Of a stretch of 64,000 bases of DNA, positions 1-8,421 are shown piece by piece (the stretch's first letter is position 1; every line of letters begins with the position of its first letter). The DNA comes from Thermoplasmata archaeon (lineage in GTDB: Archaea; Thermoplasmatota; Thermoplasmata; Lutacidiplasmatales; UBA184), in contig JAKAUN010000008.1 of the NCBI GenBank assembly GCA_021817605.1, positions 105,561-169,560 on the forward strand, read 5' to 3'. The notes under the pieces were generated by a model. The model ran no database searches. It was not told the origin of the DNA and saw only the letters and a program-made list of their open reading frames with translations. The translations under genes were made by a program, and so were the position numbers.

Positions 1-12
1 CGTCAGGAGCCG

Positions 13-1098
13 TCACGAGAGATACGCCTCCGCCCACGCGGGCATCGGGACGAGCTCGGGAGCGATCTCGGAGGGTACCGCGGAGGGCTGGTCGGTCCAG
101 GCCGGAACGATCGGGTCGAACCCTCCGCCCGCGGCGAGGAGCGCCGAGCCCTGGGAGGAGAGCAGGAGATGGAGGAACGCGACCCCGAGCGACGCGTTGG
201 GCGCGTCGATCGGCACGGTCGCCGCGAACAGGATCGGGGCGGCGCGGACGACGCTCAGTCCCCCGGCGGCATTGACGATGGCCGTGGAGAGGCCCGCGTA
301 GTCGGCGAGGGCGGCCGCGCTCGTCGCCTCGAGCCCGACGATCGGATCGAAGGCGACGTAGGCGAGGTGGTGGGAGACCGCGTAGGATCGATAGGTGAGA
401 AGGGCGCTCACGCTGCCGGTGGCGAGCAGCTCGGCGGCCTGCGACTCGACGGCGACGTAGGTCGTCGAGGGGTTCGGCCTCGCGAAGCCTCCCGGGGCCC
501 CGGAGTAGAACCGCCCGTAGATCGACGTGAGGTTTCCTCCGTAGAGGAGGCCCTGGAGCTCGAGGCTGAAGATCTCGTTGTAGCCGTTCGGGTCGATCGA
601 GGCGTTCCAGACGGCGAGCGGGGCCCCTTGGGACCCGGTCGTCGCGGCGAGGAGCTTCGCGCCCCAGTTCGAGCTGTTGACCCCCTGGAAGGCTCCGAGG
701 CCCGGGTCGTAGGCGAGGACCTCGGGGGTCGAGGCGAAGACGACCTCGTAGCCGGCCGCCCCGGGCTCGAGGACGGAGGGGACGAGGCGGAAGTCGGCGA
801 CCGCGGCGAGGTCCGCCGCACCGCCGAGGAGGGCGATCTGGTCGACCACCGAGAGCGAGCCGGTGTAGAGCTGGGCGGCCGACGGGCTCGAGACCCCGGG
901 GGTCTCCCGCGCGAGCTCGGAGGCCAGCTCGGGGAACTGGGGAGTGAGCGTCCCCGCGGCGAGGAGGCTGAGGGTCCCCGCCGACGCGCCGGCGCCGGGG
1001 CCGATCGTGCTGCCCGCGACGCCGGCGCCGGCGACCGCCACGAGGAAGGCGAGGAGGACGACCACCGACCGGGGCAGCACGATGTGGGGGATTCCCAC
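13..1098 (-). CDS. wtpA: ABC-type substrate-binding protein, tungstate/molybdate (WtpA/ModA-like)
   Basis: Probable extracytoplasmic binding protein that captures an oxyanion and delivers it to an ABC importer. The N-terminus has a hydrophobic signal/anchor segment (about residues 8-28), then a periplasmic-binding-protein fold starting 'GTLSLLAAGTL'. The 'DPNGYNEIF' segment and the later 'LLTYRSYAVSHHLAYVAF' segment match the positions where WtpA/ModA proteins carry 'DPCGYR' and 'YEYRSVA'. The 361-residue length fits. No permease or ATPase gene is in the window, so the transporter is incomplete here. It lies 23 bases downstream of sodX on the same strand. The ligand is inferred; molybdate or tungstate would suit the molybdenum hydroxylase at 17.2-20.8 kb, but nickel has not been excluded. 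The start is a GTG. Confidence 0.7.
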   Translation of the reverse strand: MGIPHIVLPRSVVVLLAFLVAVAGAGVAGSTIGPGAGASAGTLSLLAAGTLTPQFPELASELARETPGVSSPSAAQLYTGSLSVVDQIALLGGAADLAAVADFRLVPSVLEPGAAGYEVVFASTPEVLAYDPGLGAFQGVNSSNWGAKLLAATTGSQGAPLAVWNASIDPNGYNEIFSLELQGLLYGGNLTSIYGRFYSGAPGGFARPNPSTTYVAVESQAAELLATGSVSALLTYRSYAVSHHLAYVAFDPIVGLEATSAAALADYAGLSTAIVNAAGGLSVVRAAPILFAATVPIDAPNASLGVAFLHLLLSSQGSALLAAGGGFDPIVPAWTDQPSAVPSEIAPELVPMPAWAEAYLS

Positions 1099-1121
1099 AT
1101 CGCTAAAGGCCTGTCGGAGGG

Positions 1122-1514
1122 CTAGAGCTCCGCGCGTCGCTCGGGCGGAGCGTAGCGGAAGTAGACCCGCCCGACGACGTGCGCGAGGTCGACCTCGCCG
1201 AAGGAACGGCTGTCGCGGGTCGGGCCCGGTGCGTCCGAGAGGGTCGTCACCCAGGTCGTGGGAGGCGGAGGATCCGTCGCGGAGCGCACGGCCGCGACGC
1301 GCTTGACCAGCCAGCGGTCCTCCCGCTCGGGATCGACGACAACGACCAGCTCGCCGGCCCGGGGGGCGCGGAGGCGGTAGGCTGCCGTATCGACCCTCAG
1401 CCGGTCGCCGGGCAGGAGCGTGGGGACCATGCTCTGGTCCCGGACGACGACCCGGCGGCTGCGGGCCCAGCGCCGGAGGCGTTCCACCGCCGAGGCCTCC
1501 TTGCCCTGCGGCAC
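1122..1514 (-). CDS. sodX: Nickel-type superoxide dismutase maturation protease (S26 family)
   Basis: Small S26 signal-peptidase-like serine protease of about 130 residues, expected to remove the N-terminal propeptide of nickel SOD so that His1 becomes the free amino terminus. The nucleophile motif is 'DQSMVPTLLPGDRL' (Ser-Met-x-Pro, about residues 27-40) and the general-base lysine lies in 'WLVKRVAAV' (about residue 71). No membrane anchor is visible, as is usual for SodX and unlike ordinary signal peptidases. It is divergent from sodN with only 30 bases between the proposed starts, which supports the assignment strongly. The start is uncertain: I chose the GTG at 1514 because the upstream part of the long ORF is antisense to sodN. 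Confidence 0.85.
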   Translation of the reverse strand: MPQGKEASAVERLRRWARSRRVVVRDQSMVPTLLPGDRLRVDTAAYRLRAPRAGELVVVVDPEREDRWLVKRVAAVRSATDPPPPTTWVTTLSDAPGPTRDSRSFGEVDLAHVVGRVYFRYAPPERRAEL

Positions 1515-1521
1515 CTTTATC
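1514..1521 (+). promoter_or_regulatory. TATA-like box for sodN
   Basis: 'cctttatc' lies about 24-31 bases before the sodN ATG, the spacing expected for a leaderless archaeal transcript. It sits in the short gap between the divergent sodX and sodN starts. Confidence 0.5.
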
Positions 1522-1544
1522 CCACCTCCCTGGCTCGGCGCGCC

Positions 1545-2078
1545 ATGCTCGCCCGAGCCATCCCTCGCGCCCTCTTCGAACGTTTGGTGGACTCCCTCAG
1601 GCCCCCGCGGGAGGTCTACGCCCACTGCGACATCCCCTGCGGCATCTACGACCCCCACGAAGCGCAGATCTCGGCCCTCACCGTCCTCAGGATGGACCAG
1701 CTCATCGCCGAGCTCGCAGCCCCGGCCGCCGACGCGAAGGCCGAGGAGCGCTCGGCGTACGCCTCCAAGCTCGCGCGCTACACCCTCGTCAAGGAGCAGC
1801 ACGCCGAGCGGGTCAAGCACGAGGTCCGGGTGATCTGGGGGGACTACTTCACCGCCGACCACGCGAAGCAGCATCCCCAGCTGGGGGAGCTCACGAACAA
1901 GATCCTCAAGCAGGCGAGCAAGGCCCGACAGGGCACGAGCGTCTCGGACGCCCAGGCGCTGCTCAAGCTCCTCCACGAGTTCTCCGAGGTGTTCTGGAAG
2001 ACGAAGGGCGCGCAGACCAAGCTCCAGCCCTCGCTCCAGAAGTCCGGCGGGGAGATCGTCGTACCCGTTAGCGCGTGA
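1545..2078 (+). CDS. sodN: Nickel superoxide dismutase precursor
   Basis: Converts superoxide to oxygen and hydrogen peroxide with a nickel centre. The diagnostic nickel hook 'HCDIPCGIYDP' is present: His1, Cys2 and Cys6 of the mature enzyme, here residues 27, 28 and 32. The first 26 residues form the propeptide that SodX would remove. The rest is the four-helix domain, rich in His/Lys/Glu, and the full length of 177 residues is slightly longer than typical bacterial precursors. ATG 1545 is chosen because it follows a TATA-like box at leaderless spacing and leaves a propeptide of the usual size; the ORF-track start at 1179 is too long. NiSOD is known mainly from bacteria and scattered marine archaea, so acquisition by transfer is plausible. 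Confidence 0.93.
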   Translation: MLARAIPRALFERLVDSLRPPREVYAHCDIPCGIYDPHEAQISALTVLRMDQLIAELAAPAADAKAEERSAYASKLARYTLVKEQHAERVKHEVRVIWGDYFTADHAKQHPQLGELTNKILKQASKARQGTSVSDAQALLKLLHEFSEVFWKTKGAQTKLQPSLQKSGGEIVVPVSA

Positions 2079-2112
2079 GCTGCCGCACGAGGGCGGTGCG
2101 GCCGGGCGGCGG

Positions 2113-3639
2113 ATGACCGAGTCGCTGCCGCTGGACGGCCGCTCGCTCACCCTCGAGCAGTTCCTCGCCGTCACGCGGGGCGGCTGCGCGGTCTCGCTGA
2201 CCCCGGGCTCGATCGCGGCCCTGGCGAGCTCGCGACGGGCCGTCGAGCGTGCCGTCGCCGCCGGGCGGGCCGTCTACGGGGTCACCACCGGCTTTGGCGC
2301 CCTCTCCGAGGTCGTCGTCCCCTCGGCGCGTCTCAAGGAGCTCCAGGTCTCCCTCGTGCGCAGCCATGCGAGCGGCACCGGCCCGGCCCTCGGCAGCGAC
2401 GTCGTCCGCGGCATGCTCCTCCTCCGGCTCAACTCGCTCGCCCGGGGCCTCTCGGGGGTCCGCGTCGAGCTAGCCGAAAGGCTTGCCGAACTTCTCAACC
2501 GTGGCCTCACGCCCTACGTTCCCGAGCAGGGGTCGGTCGGGGCCTCGGGAGACCTCGCCCCTCTCGCCCATCTCGCCCTCGCCGTCCTGGGAGAAGGGGC
2601 GTTCGTGGAGCGGGACGGCACCGCGCGGCCCGCGCGCGAGCTCCTCGAGCGGGAAGGGTTGTCCCCCGTCGAGCTCGTCGAGAAGGAGGGGGTCTCGCTC
2701 CTCAACGGGACCTCGCTCATGGCGAGCTATCTTGCCCTCGGCGTCGCGGACGCCCGCGAGCTGCTGGACGGGGCGACGGTCGCCGCCGCGATGGCGTTCG
2801 ACGCCCTTCAGGGTTCGCCGGGATCGCTCGACGACAGGCTCGGAGAGGCGCGCAACGCCCCGGAGGAGCGAAGCGTCGCACGCAGCCTCCGTGCCCTCCT
2901 CGAGGGGAGCGGACTCGCGGTAGCCCACTCCCGCTGGAGCGGCCAGGACCCCTACACGCTCCGCTGCCTCCCCCAGGTCCTCGGGGCGGTCCGGGTCGCC
3001 CTCGGCTTGGCCGAGAGCGTGGCGTCGCGCGAGCTCAACGCGGTCTCGGACAACCCTCTCGTCTTCGAGGGCGACGACTTCGTGAGCGGCGGCAACTTCC
3101 ACGGGCAGAGCCTGGCCTTCGCCCTCGACGCGCTCGCCCTCGCGGTGCAGTACCTCGCCGGCTTCTCCGAGCGGCGAACGGCCCGCCTCGTGCACCCCGC
3201 GCTCAACCGCGGCCTTCCTGCCTTCCTCGCGCCGGAGCCGGGAGTCTCGAGCGGGTTCATGGTCCCCCAGTACCTCGCCGCGGCGCTGGTGAACGAGAAC
3301 ACGGCCCTCGTCCATCCGGCGAGCGCGACCAGCCTTCCGACCTCCGCGGACCAGGAGGACTACGTCAGCATGGGTGCCTGGGCCGGGGCGAAGCTGCATC
3401 GCGTGCTGGCGAACGCCCGACGCGTGGTCGCCGTCGAGTGGCTGGTCGCCGGCGCGGCGCTCGAGCATCGTCGCCCGAAGGCAGGCGGACGGGGCTCGGA
3501 GGCAGCGCTGCGCGCCCTGCGCAGCCGCGTCGGGCCCTGGGAGCGGGACCGCAGCCCGGCACCGGACATCGCCAAGGTCGCCGACGCTCTCGCGCGGGGG
3601 GAGCTCGTCCGCGAGGTGCGCGCCGCCGTCCCGTTCTAG
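2113..3639 (+). CDS. hutH: Histidine ammonia-lyase
   Basis: First step of histidine degradation: L-histidine to urocanate and ammonia. The 508-residue length is normal. The MIO prosthetic group forms from the Ala-Ser-Gly in 'GSVGASGDLAPLAHLAL' (about residue 142). Other family marks are 'YGVTTGFG', 'NAVSDNPLVF', 'GNFHGQ' and 'SADQEDYVSMGAW'. It begins 34 bases after sodN on the same strand. HutI lies 34 kb away, and no HutU or formiminoglutamate enzyme is in the window, so the pathway is scattered. The histidine versus tyrosine/phenylalanine assignment rests on overall family resemblance. Confidence 0.93.
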   Translation: MTESLPLDGRSLTLEQFLAVTRGGCAVSLTPGSIAALASSRRAVERAVAAGRAVYGVTTGFGALSEVVVPSARLKELQVSLVRSHASGTGPALGSDVVRGMLLLRLNSLARGLSGVRVELAERLAELLNRGLTPYVPEQGSVGASGDLAPLAHLALAVLGEGAFVERDGTARPARELLEREGLSPVELVEKEGVSLLNGTSLMASYLALGVADARELLDGATVAAAMAFDALQGSPGSLDDRLGEARNAPEERSVARSLRALLEGSGLAVAHSRWSGQDPYTLRCLPQVLGAVRVALGLAESVASRELNAVSDNPLVFEGDDFVSGGNFHGQSLAFALDALALAVQYLAGFSERRTARLVHPALNRGLPAFLAPEPGVSSGFMVPQYLAAALVNENTALVHPASATSLPTSADQEDYVSMGAWAGAKLHRVLANARRVVAVEWLVAGAALEHRRPKAGGRGSEAALRALRSRVGPWERDRSPAPDIAKVADALARGELVREVRAAVPF

Positions 3640-3671
3640 CCGACCCGGAGATCCCCGGGGGCGACGGCGGG

Positions 3672-4415
3672 CTAGAGGGCGGCGGGACTTTTCGCCTCGG
3701 GCTTGTCCGAGATGACGACCTTGTGGGAGGTGAACCGGACGACCTCCCCGCAGCTGGGGCAGCCGTACTCGCTGAGCCCGCGGTGGCGCAGCGTGGTGCG
3801 GCAGCGAGGGCACGGGATCGGTTGCGCGGTCATGTACGCGGCGAGGAGCTCCTGCGAGCGGCGATCGCTCGACGGCGCGGCGTTGCGCCTTACCGTCGGC
3901 GCCGGGGGACTCGGCGTGGGAGGCGGCGCCGGCGGGGGGGCGGCGTGGCTCGCCTGCGGCCTTTCGGCGAGGTTGCGCGGCGTGAACAGTCTCCCGCAGT
4001 GCGGGCAGACCGAAAGGCTCGGAGAGGCCGAGGCGGCGAGCGCCACATGGCAGGACGGGCAGAGCGACTTGAGGCCGCCTCCCTGGACGACAGGCGGAGG
4101 GGCGTGGAGCGGAGGGCCGAGGTCGACCTGCGGTCGTGCCACGGGTCCCGGCGCTGCTGCGCGCGGGTCGACGGGCGGCGGTGGCAGCTTCCAGACGGTC
4201 GCCGTCACGGGGACCCATCGGACCACCCGACGGGCCGGATCGTAGGCCATCGCGGTCCCCGGCCGGGTGAGCTCCTCGACCAGGAGCTTCTCCACCTTGC
4301 GGGGCCTCCAGGAGAGCGCCGCGGCGAGGCCCGGCACGCTCGTCTCCCTGAGGGAGCGCACCGTGCTGCGAAGGGCCTCCGCGTCGTGGGTGCTGGACCG
4401 GAAGAGCGAGACCAT
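3672..4415 (-). CDS. Zinc-ribbon protein with proline-rich linkers, function unknown
   Basis: I do not recognise a named family. The N-terminal half (about residues 1-75) looks like a small helical domain ('LFRSSTHDAEALRSTVRSL'). A zinc ribbon follows ('LCPSCHVAL...VCPHCGRLF'), then a long Pro/Ala-rich linker, then a second ribbon ('IPCPRCRTTL...YGCPSCGEVVRF'). Ribbons of this kind often bind nucleic acid or protein partners, but nothing shows which. It converges with hutH, with a gap of about 32 bases. ATG 4415 is preferred over the ORF-track GTG at 4439. Proteins with this plan are common as uncharacterised ORFs in Thermoplasmatota. Confidence 0.65.
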   Translation of the reverse strand: MVSLFRSSTHDAEALRSTVRSLRETSVPGLAAALSWRPRKVEKLLVEELTRPGTAMAYDPARRVVRWVPVTATVWKLPPPPVDPRAAAPGPVARPQVDLGPPLHAPPPVVQGGGLKSLCPSCHVALAASASPSLSVCPHCGRLFTPRNLAERPQASHAAPPPAPPPTPSPPAPTVRRNAAPSSDRRSQELLAAYMTAQPIPCPRCRTTLRHRGLSEYGCPSCGEVVRFTSHKVVISDKPEAKSPAAL

Positions 4416-4711
4416 CCCCCAAGCTTCCCGCCGGCCCACAAAAAGAACCTATCGTTCCAGAAGCAGCACGGGGAAGGCACCGGCGGGGCGCCCCCGGTCT
4501 CGTGGACCATGCCACCAAGGCATCGTCCCGTCGGTGCCCGAGGCCATAGCAACTAGGCGGACGGTCGACTATATACCTCACGTCAAAGGTGGAAAACGGG
4601 TGGCGCCGGGGTAGGTTTCCCGAGCGGCCGAGGGTTCATCTACCCGAGCGGAAAGGTCCGTTTGTAGCGGGGCACCGGCCGGGAACCGGTCCGCAGAGAG
4701 GGGTGGGCTCG
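4416..4711. other. Intergenic region between divergent genes
   Basis: About 300 bases with no convincing gene. A TATA-like 'actatatacc' near 4567-4576 faces the receiver-domain gene, implying a leader of roughly 110 bases. That leader contains potential stems: 'gggtag' near 4612 with 'ctaccc' near 4640, and 'accgg' with 'ccggt' near 4675-4690. No terminator or tRNA could be supported. Confidence 0.4.
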
Positions 4712-5152
4712 ATGCCGTTCTTCGCCGCGCCGGGAGGACCCTCCGCCGTCGGCGCGGGCGAGGCGGAGAACCCCCCGGTCGTTCTCCTGGTCCGCGACGA
4801 CGATTTGCGGCTGCTCATCCGCGGGGTCCTCACGCTCTACCGCTACCCCGTGGCACTGGAGGGCAGCAGCCCGGAGTCGCTGCGACGGCTCGGCCCTCTC
4901 GAGCAGCCCACCGTGCTCATCCTGGACGCAGGCGACGGGAGCGGAACCTGGCGGGAGGACCTCGCCCAGACGCTCCGCGAGAGCCCGCAACTTCGCGCGG
5001 TCGTGCTTTTCCCCGCAGGTGCGGAGGCATCGCGGGCGGAGGCCGAGGCGCTCGGAGCGCGCGCCACGGTCGTCCGGCCGGTGGTCCTTCGCGAGCTCGT
5101 CGCGGCGATCCGCGCGGCCATCGAAGGCTCCTCGGGCTCGGCCCCGGGCTAG
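4712..5152 (+). CDS. Response-regulator receiver-domain protein
   Basis: A stand-alone CheY-like receiver domain of about 146 residues with a short N-terminal tail. The acidic pair is seen in 'VVLLVRDDDLRLL', and the phosphoacceptor Asp in 'TVLILDAGDG' (about residue 71). The conserved lysine is replaced: the usual K-P appears as 'VVRPVV', so phosphorylation switching may be altered. There is no output domain and no kinase nearby, so the signalling partner is unknown. ATG 4712 is preferred over the upstream start in the ORF track because the extra 41 residues are low-complexity and lie in the apparent leader. Confidence 0.7.
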   Translation: MPFFAAPGGPSAVGAGEAENPPVVLLVRDDDLRLLIRGVLTLYRYPVALEGSSPESLRRLGPLEQPTVLILDAGDGSGTWREDLAQTLRESPQLRAVVLFPAGAEASRAEAEALGARATVVRPVVLRELVAAIRAAIEGSSGSAPG

Positions 5153-5236
5153 GATCGGGCCGTTGCTCCGACCCTGCGAACGCCGGCAGCCGCCCGAACC
5201 ATTCGGGCAGTCCCCCTCCCCGCGGGCCCGACACGA

Positions 5237-6355
5237 CTAGCGCTTCCCGCGGACAGAGCCGTGAGCCGGCCAGCCAAGAGAGGAGAGGATCTTCTCCGTG
5301 GCCCGTGGCAGCGGGAGCCGTTCGAGATCCTTGGGGGTCGCCCACCTTCGGGTCGGCGTTGGCCCGACCGGCCCGGGATTGCCCGCCCGAAAGACGTGGA
5401 GCTCGACCGTGAAGTGGCTGTAGCCGTGGCGCACGATCCCGGCGGACGAAAGAGTCCCCGGTTCGACCCCGAGCTCCTCGCGCAGCTCTCGTCGTGCCGC
5501 CTGTTCCGGCGTTTCCCCGGGCTCGATCTTGCCGCCGGGAAACTCCCAAAGCCCCCCCAGCAGCCCCGACGACGGTCGACGCTGGAGCAGGAGCCGTCCC
5601 TTCCGCTCCAGCACCACGACCGCCGCTCGGACGTGGGGCCGTCGTCTCGCCGCCGGGACACGGGGAAGGGTCGCAGGGTCCTCGAGCTCCCTCCGAGCGC
5701 GACAGTGACGCGCGACCGGACAGATGCCGCAGCGGGGCGCGGCGGCAGTGCAGATCGTCTCGCCGAGCTCCATGACGGCCTCGTTGAAGTCGGCGGCCCG
5801 CTCGTCCGGGAGGACCGACGCGAGCCGGCTCTCGAGCCGGGAGCGGACCGCCGCGGAGCTGACGAGCCCCTCCTCCCGGGTCCACCTCGCCGCCACGCGC
5901 AGCCCGTTCGCCTCGAGGGCGACCACGGGGAGGCCGAAAGCCAGGGACGCCACGGCCCGGGCGGTGTACGGTCCTACGCCAGGCAGCCTCTCGAGCCCCT
6001 CCACGGTGGAGGGCAGACGACCTTCCTGGTCGCGGACGAGCACGCGGGCCGCCTGACGCAGGCGTCGCGCCCTTCCGTAGTAGCCGGCTCCCTGCCAGAA
6101 CTTGAGGACCTCGGCCTCCGAGGCCCGGGCGAGGGCCCGGACGGTAGGGAACCTTCGGACGAACCGCTCGAAGTAGGGTCTCGCCTGCTCGACGCGGGTC
6201 TGCTGGAGCAGCACTTCGGAGACCCAGACACGGTACGGGTCGCGGGCGGAGCGCCAGGGGAGGGGCCGGCGATGAGTGCCGAACCACCGCAGAAGGTCGT
6301 AGGCGAGACGAGGCGAAACTCCCGAAGAGGTGCCGGCGCGCCGGGCCGGGCTCAT
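5237..6355 (-). CDS. mutY: A/G-specific adenine glycosylase fused to a Nudix domain
   Basis: Removes adenine mispaired with 8-oxoguanine. The glycosylase part (about 1-225) has the catalytic Glu region 'VSEVLLQQTRV', the helix-hairpin-helix 'LPGVGPYTA' and the iron-sulfur loop 'CTAAAPRCGICPVARHC' (C-x6-C-x2-C-x5-C). The position of the catalytic Asp reads 'VALEANGLRV', where the family usually has 'LDGNVKRV', so Asp is replaced by Glu. The C-terminal domain (about 235-360) carries a complete Nudix box 'GGKIEPGETPEQAARREL' followed by 'REELGV'. Most MutY C-terminal domains keep the fold but lose this box, so 8-oxo-dGTP hydrolysis is possible. It is divergent from the thioredoxin gene. Confidence 0.9.
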   Translation of the reverse strand: MSPARRAGTSSGVSPRLAYDLLRWFGTHRRPLPWRSARDPYRVWVSEVLLQQTRVEQARPYFERFVRRFPTVRALARASEAEVLKFWQGAGYYGRARRLRQAARVLVRDQEGRLPSTVEGLERLPGVGPYTARAVASLAFGLPVVALEANGLRVAARWTREEGLVSSAAVRSRLESRLASVLPDERAADFNEAVMELGETICTAAAPRCGICPVARHCRARRELEDPATLPRVPAARRRPHVRAAVVVLERKGRLLLQRRPSSGLLGGLWEFPGGKIEPGETPEQAARRELREELGVEPGTLSSAGIVRHGYSHFTVELHVFRAGNPGPVGPTPTRRWATPKDLERLPLPRATEKILSSLGWPAHGSVRGKR

Positions 6356-6425
6356 TTCCCGGTCTCCAGACGAAACACATGCTTAAAACGGGTGAACTCC
6401 TCGAATTTTCGAGGGGGGAAGCAAC

Positions 6426-6800
6426 GTGGGCGAACGTTGGGACCCGATCAGTGTGGACGACTCGACGTTCGAGGCGGAGGTGATCCGCTCTCGCCTGCCG
6501 GTCGTCGTCGACTTCTACGCCGAGTGGTGCGCTCCCTGTCGGATCGTCGAACCGACGCTGCGCGACCTCTCGCATCGCTTGACCGGCCGCGTGAAGTTCG
6601 CCAAGGTCAATGTCGACGAGGTGGAGGTCGTCACCCGCTCCTTCGGGATCCAGGCGATCCCGACCTACCTGTTCGTCGAGGCCGGGGCCGAGAAGGGGCG
6701 CGAGGTCGGACCGATCGACCCGGTGGCGTTCCGTGCGGTGCTGCGGCGCTACTTTGCCGGCACGGCCGGTCCTAGTGGCGGAACACCCGCCAGCCGGTGA
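6426..6800 (+). CDS. trxA: Thioredoxin
   Basis: Small cytosolic disulfide reductase. The classical fold of about 124 residues carries the active site 'AEWCAPCRIVEP' (Cys near 36 and 39) and the cis-proline loop 'IQAIPTYLF'. The start is a GTG. The C-terminus runs 29 bases into the 3' end of purH on the opposite strand, so the two transcripts converge and overlap. It is divergent from mutY. Its reductase is not in the window. Confidence 0.9.
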   Translation: MGERWDPISVDDSTFEAEVIRSRLPVVVDFYAEWCAPCRIVEPTLRDLSHRLTGRVKFAKVNVDEVEVVTRSFGIQAIPTYLFVEAGAEKGREVGPIDPVAFRAVLRRYFAGTAGPSGGTPASR

Positions 6801-8331
6801 AGTACATCGAGATCCCGTAGCGCTCCGCGGCCGCGATCACTTCCGGGTCGCGGAGGCTGCCTCCGGGCTGGATGATCGCCGTCACCCCGGCGCGGCCGGC
6901 AGCCTCTACCCCGTCGGAGAACGGGAAGAACGCATCCGACGCGAGGACCGAACCCTTCGCGCGGGGCCCCGCGACCTCGCAGGCGAGCTCGACCGCTTTG
7001 ACCCGCGTGGGCTGTCCGGAGCCGATCCCGACGGTGGTCCTGCCGCGAGCGAGGACGATGGCGTTCGACTTGGCGTGCCGGACGACCTCCCAGGCGAACG
7101 CGAGCGAGGCGAGGGTCCCGGCATCGGCCGGGGGACCCGTCACCAGCCGTAGGCGGTCAAACTCGAGGGGCCGCCGGTCCGGCTCCTGGACGAGAAGACG
7201 ACCGAGGGCGCTCCTTGCCTCCCAGCCGGGGGCCGTCGCCTCGCCCGGGTCGAGCCGGAGGAGCTTCACCTTCTTGCGGCTGGCGAGCCGCTCGAGAGCA
7301 CCCTCCTGGAACTCCGGAGCGGCGAGCAGGTCGACGAAGACCCCCCTGACTGCTTCCACGTCCTCCGCCGTCACGGGGCGGTTGGTCGCGATCGCGCATC
7401 CGTAGCGTGCCACCGGGTCGGTGGCGACAGCTCCCTCGAGCGCGGCTCTCAGGGTCGACGCGCTCGCCGCCCCGCAGGGCGTCGCATGCTTGACCACGGC
7501 CGCGGAGGGGTCGGAGAAGGAGGCCGCGATGCGGGCCGCCGCGTCCAGGTCCAGCAGGTTGGTGAACGACGGAGGATCGCCCTTGACGAGCTCGAAAGGT
7601 TCCGGCATCGTGGCGAACGGTCCGGTACCCCCGGGAAGGTAGCAGGCCGCCTTCTGGTGCGGGTTCTCCCCGTACCGCAGCGAGAGCTCGTCACGGTGCC
7701 AGAGGGCCACCCGTGGAAACGGTTCCCCGCTCTCGCCAAGTCCGCTCGCGATCGCCGCGTCGTACTGGGCGGTCCTCTCAAAGGCCCGGATGGCCAGGTC
7801 CCGTCGGGTGGCCGAGGAAACCCGGCCGCCGCGACTTCGGAGCTCGTCCAACAGCGGCGTGTACTGGGTGGGGTCGCTCAGGATGGTGACGTAGGCATGG
7901 TTCTTCGCCGCCGCGCGGGCGAGGCTGACCCCCCCGATATCGACGAACTCCTCGCGATCAGGAGCGGCCGGGGCCTCCGCGACCCGGCGTTCGAACGGAT
8001 AGAAATTGACCACGACAAGGTCGATCGGGAGGATCATCCGCTGTGCCAACTCCTCGAGGCCGGCGCGTGTCCGCGACGCCAGGATGCCCCCGAAGACAGC
8101 AGGGTGCAGCGTCTTCACCCGCCCGTCGAACCAGGAGCCGACCCCGGTGATCTCCTCGAGCGGCCTTGCGGCAACGGACCGTTTCGAGAGATGTGCTCGG
8201 GTGCCGCCGGTGGCCCAGAGGTCTATGCCCAACGAGGCCAGCTCCTGGGCTAGGTCGGCAATACCGGTCTTGTCGTCTACCGCGAGCAGCGCGCGCTCGA
8301 GCCGGACCTCTCCCGGGCCTTTGGACGACAC
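6772..8331 (-). CDS. purH: Bifunctional AICAR transformylase / IMP cyclohydrolase
   Basis: Last two steps of de novo IMP synthesis. The N-terminal MGS-like cyclohydrolase domain ('LWATGGTRAHL') is followed by the folate-dependent transformylase domain, with Lys-His in 'VVKHATPCGAA' and 'KSNAIVLARGRTTVGIGSGQ'. The C-terminus 'MYFTGWRVFRH' is typical and the length (519 residues) is complete. Most archaea use PurP and PurO instead. This genome also has purP at 20.8 kb, so formyl transfer to AICAR appears to be encoded twice. The transformylase needs 10-formyl-tetrahydrofolate, consistent with CADD and FolP in this window. Probable bacterial-type origin. Confidence 0.92.
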   Translation of the reverse strand: MSSKGPGEVRLERALLAVDDKTGIADLAQELASLGIDLWATGGTRAHLSKRSVAARPLEEITGVGSWFDGRVKTLHPAVFGGILASRTRAGLEELAQRMILPIDLVVVNFYPFERRVAEAPAAPDREEFVDIGGVSLARAAAKNHAYVTILSDPTQYTPLLDELRSRGGRVSSATRRDLAIRAFERTAQYDAAIASGLGESGEPFPRVALWHRDELSLRYGENPHQKAACYLPGGTGPFATMPEPFELVKGDPPSFTNLLDLDAAARIAASFSDPSAAVVKHATPCGAASASTLRAALEGAVATDPVARYGCAIATNRPVTAEDVEAVRGVFVDLLAAPEFQEGALERLASRKKVKLLRLDPGEATAPGWEARSALGRLLVQEPDRRPLEFDRLRLVTGPPADAGTLASLAFAWEVVRHAKSNAIVLARGRTTVGIGSGQPTRVKAVELACEVAGPRAKGSVLASDAFFPFSDGVEAAGRAGVTAIIQPGGSLRDPEVIAAAERYGISMYFTGWRVFRH

Positions 8332-8421
8332 TCGCCCTTACCCCGAGGAGCGAACGGAACCAAACGATAACGTTCGCGGGCCCCTCCGAGAGTCTGCCCT
8401 CCAGCGGAGCTCGGCCACACT

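Noticed and set aside
2470-4581. Very long minus-strand ORF opposite hutH
   Set aside because: Antisense to a clear hutH with all motifs; Arg/Gly-rich shadow composition typical of high-GC DNA.
4589-4700. tRNA-like stretch 'cccgagcggccgaggg' resembling a class II D-arm
   Set aside because: No acceptor stem closes it and no 5-bp anticodon stem with a 7-base loop can be drawn; treated as a structured leader.
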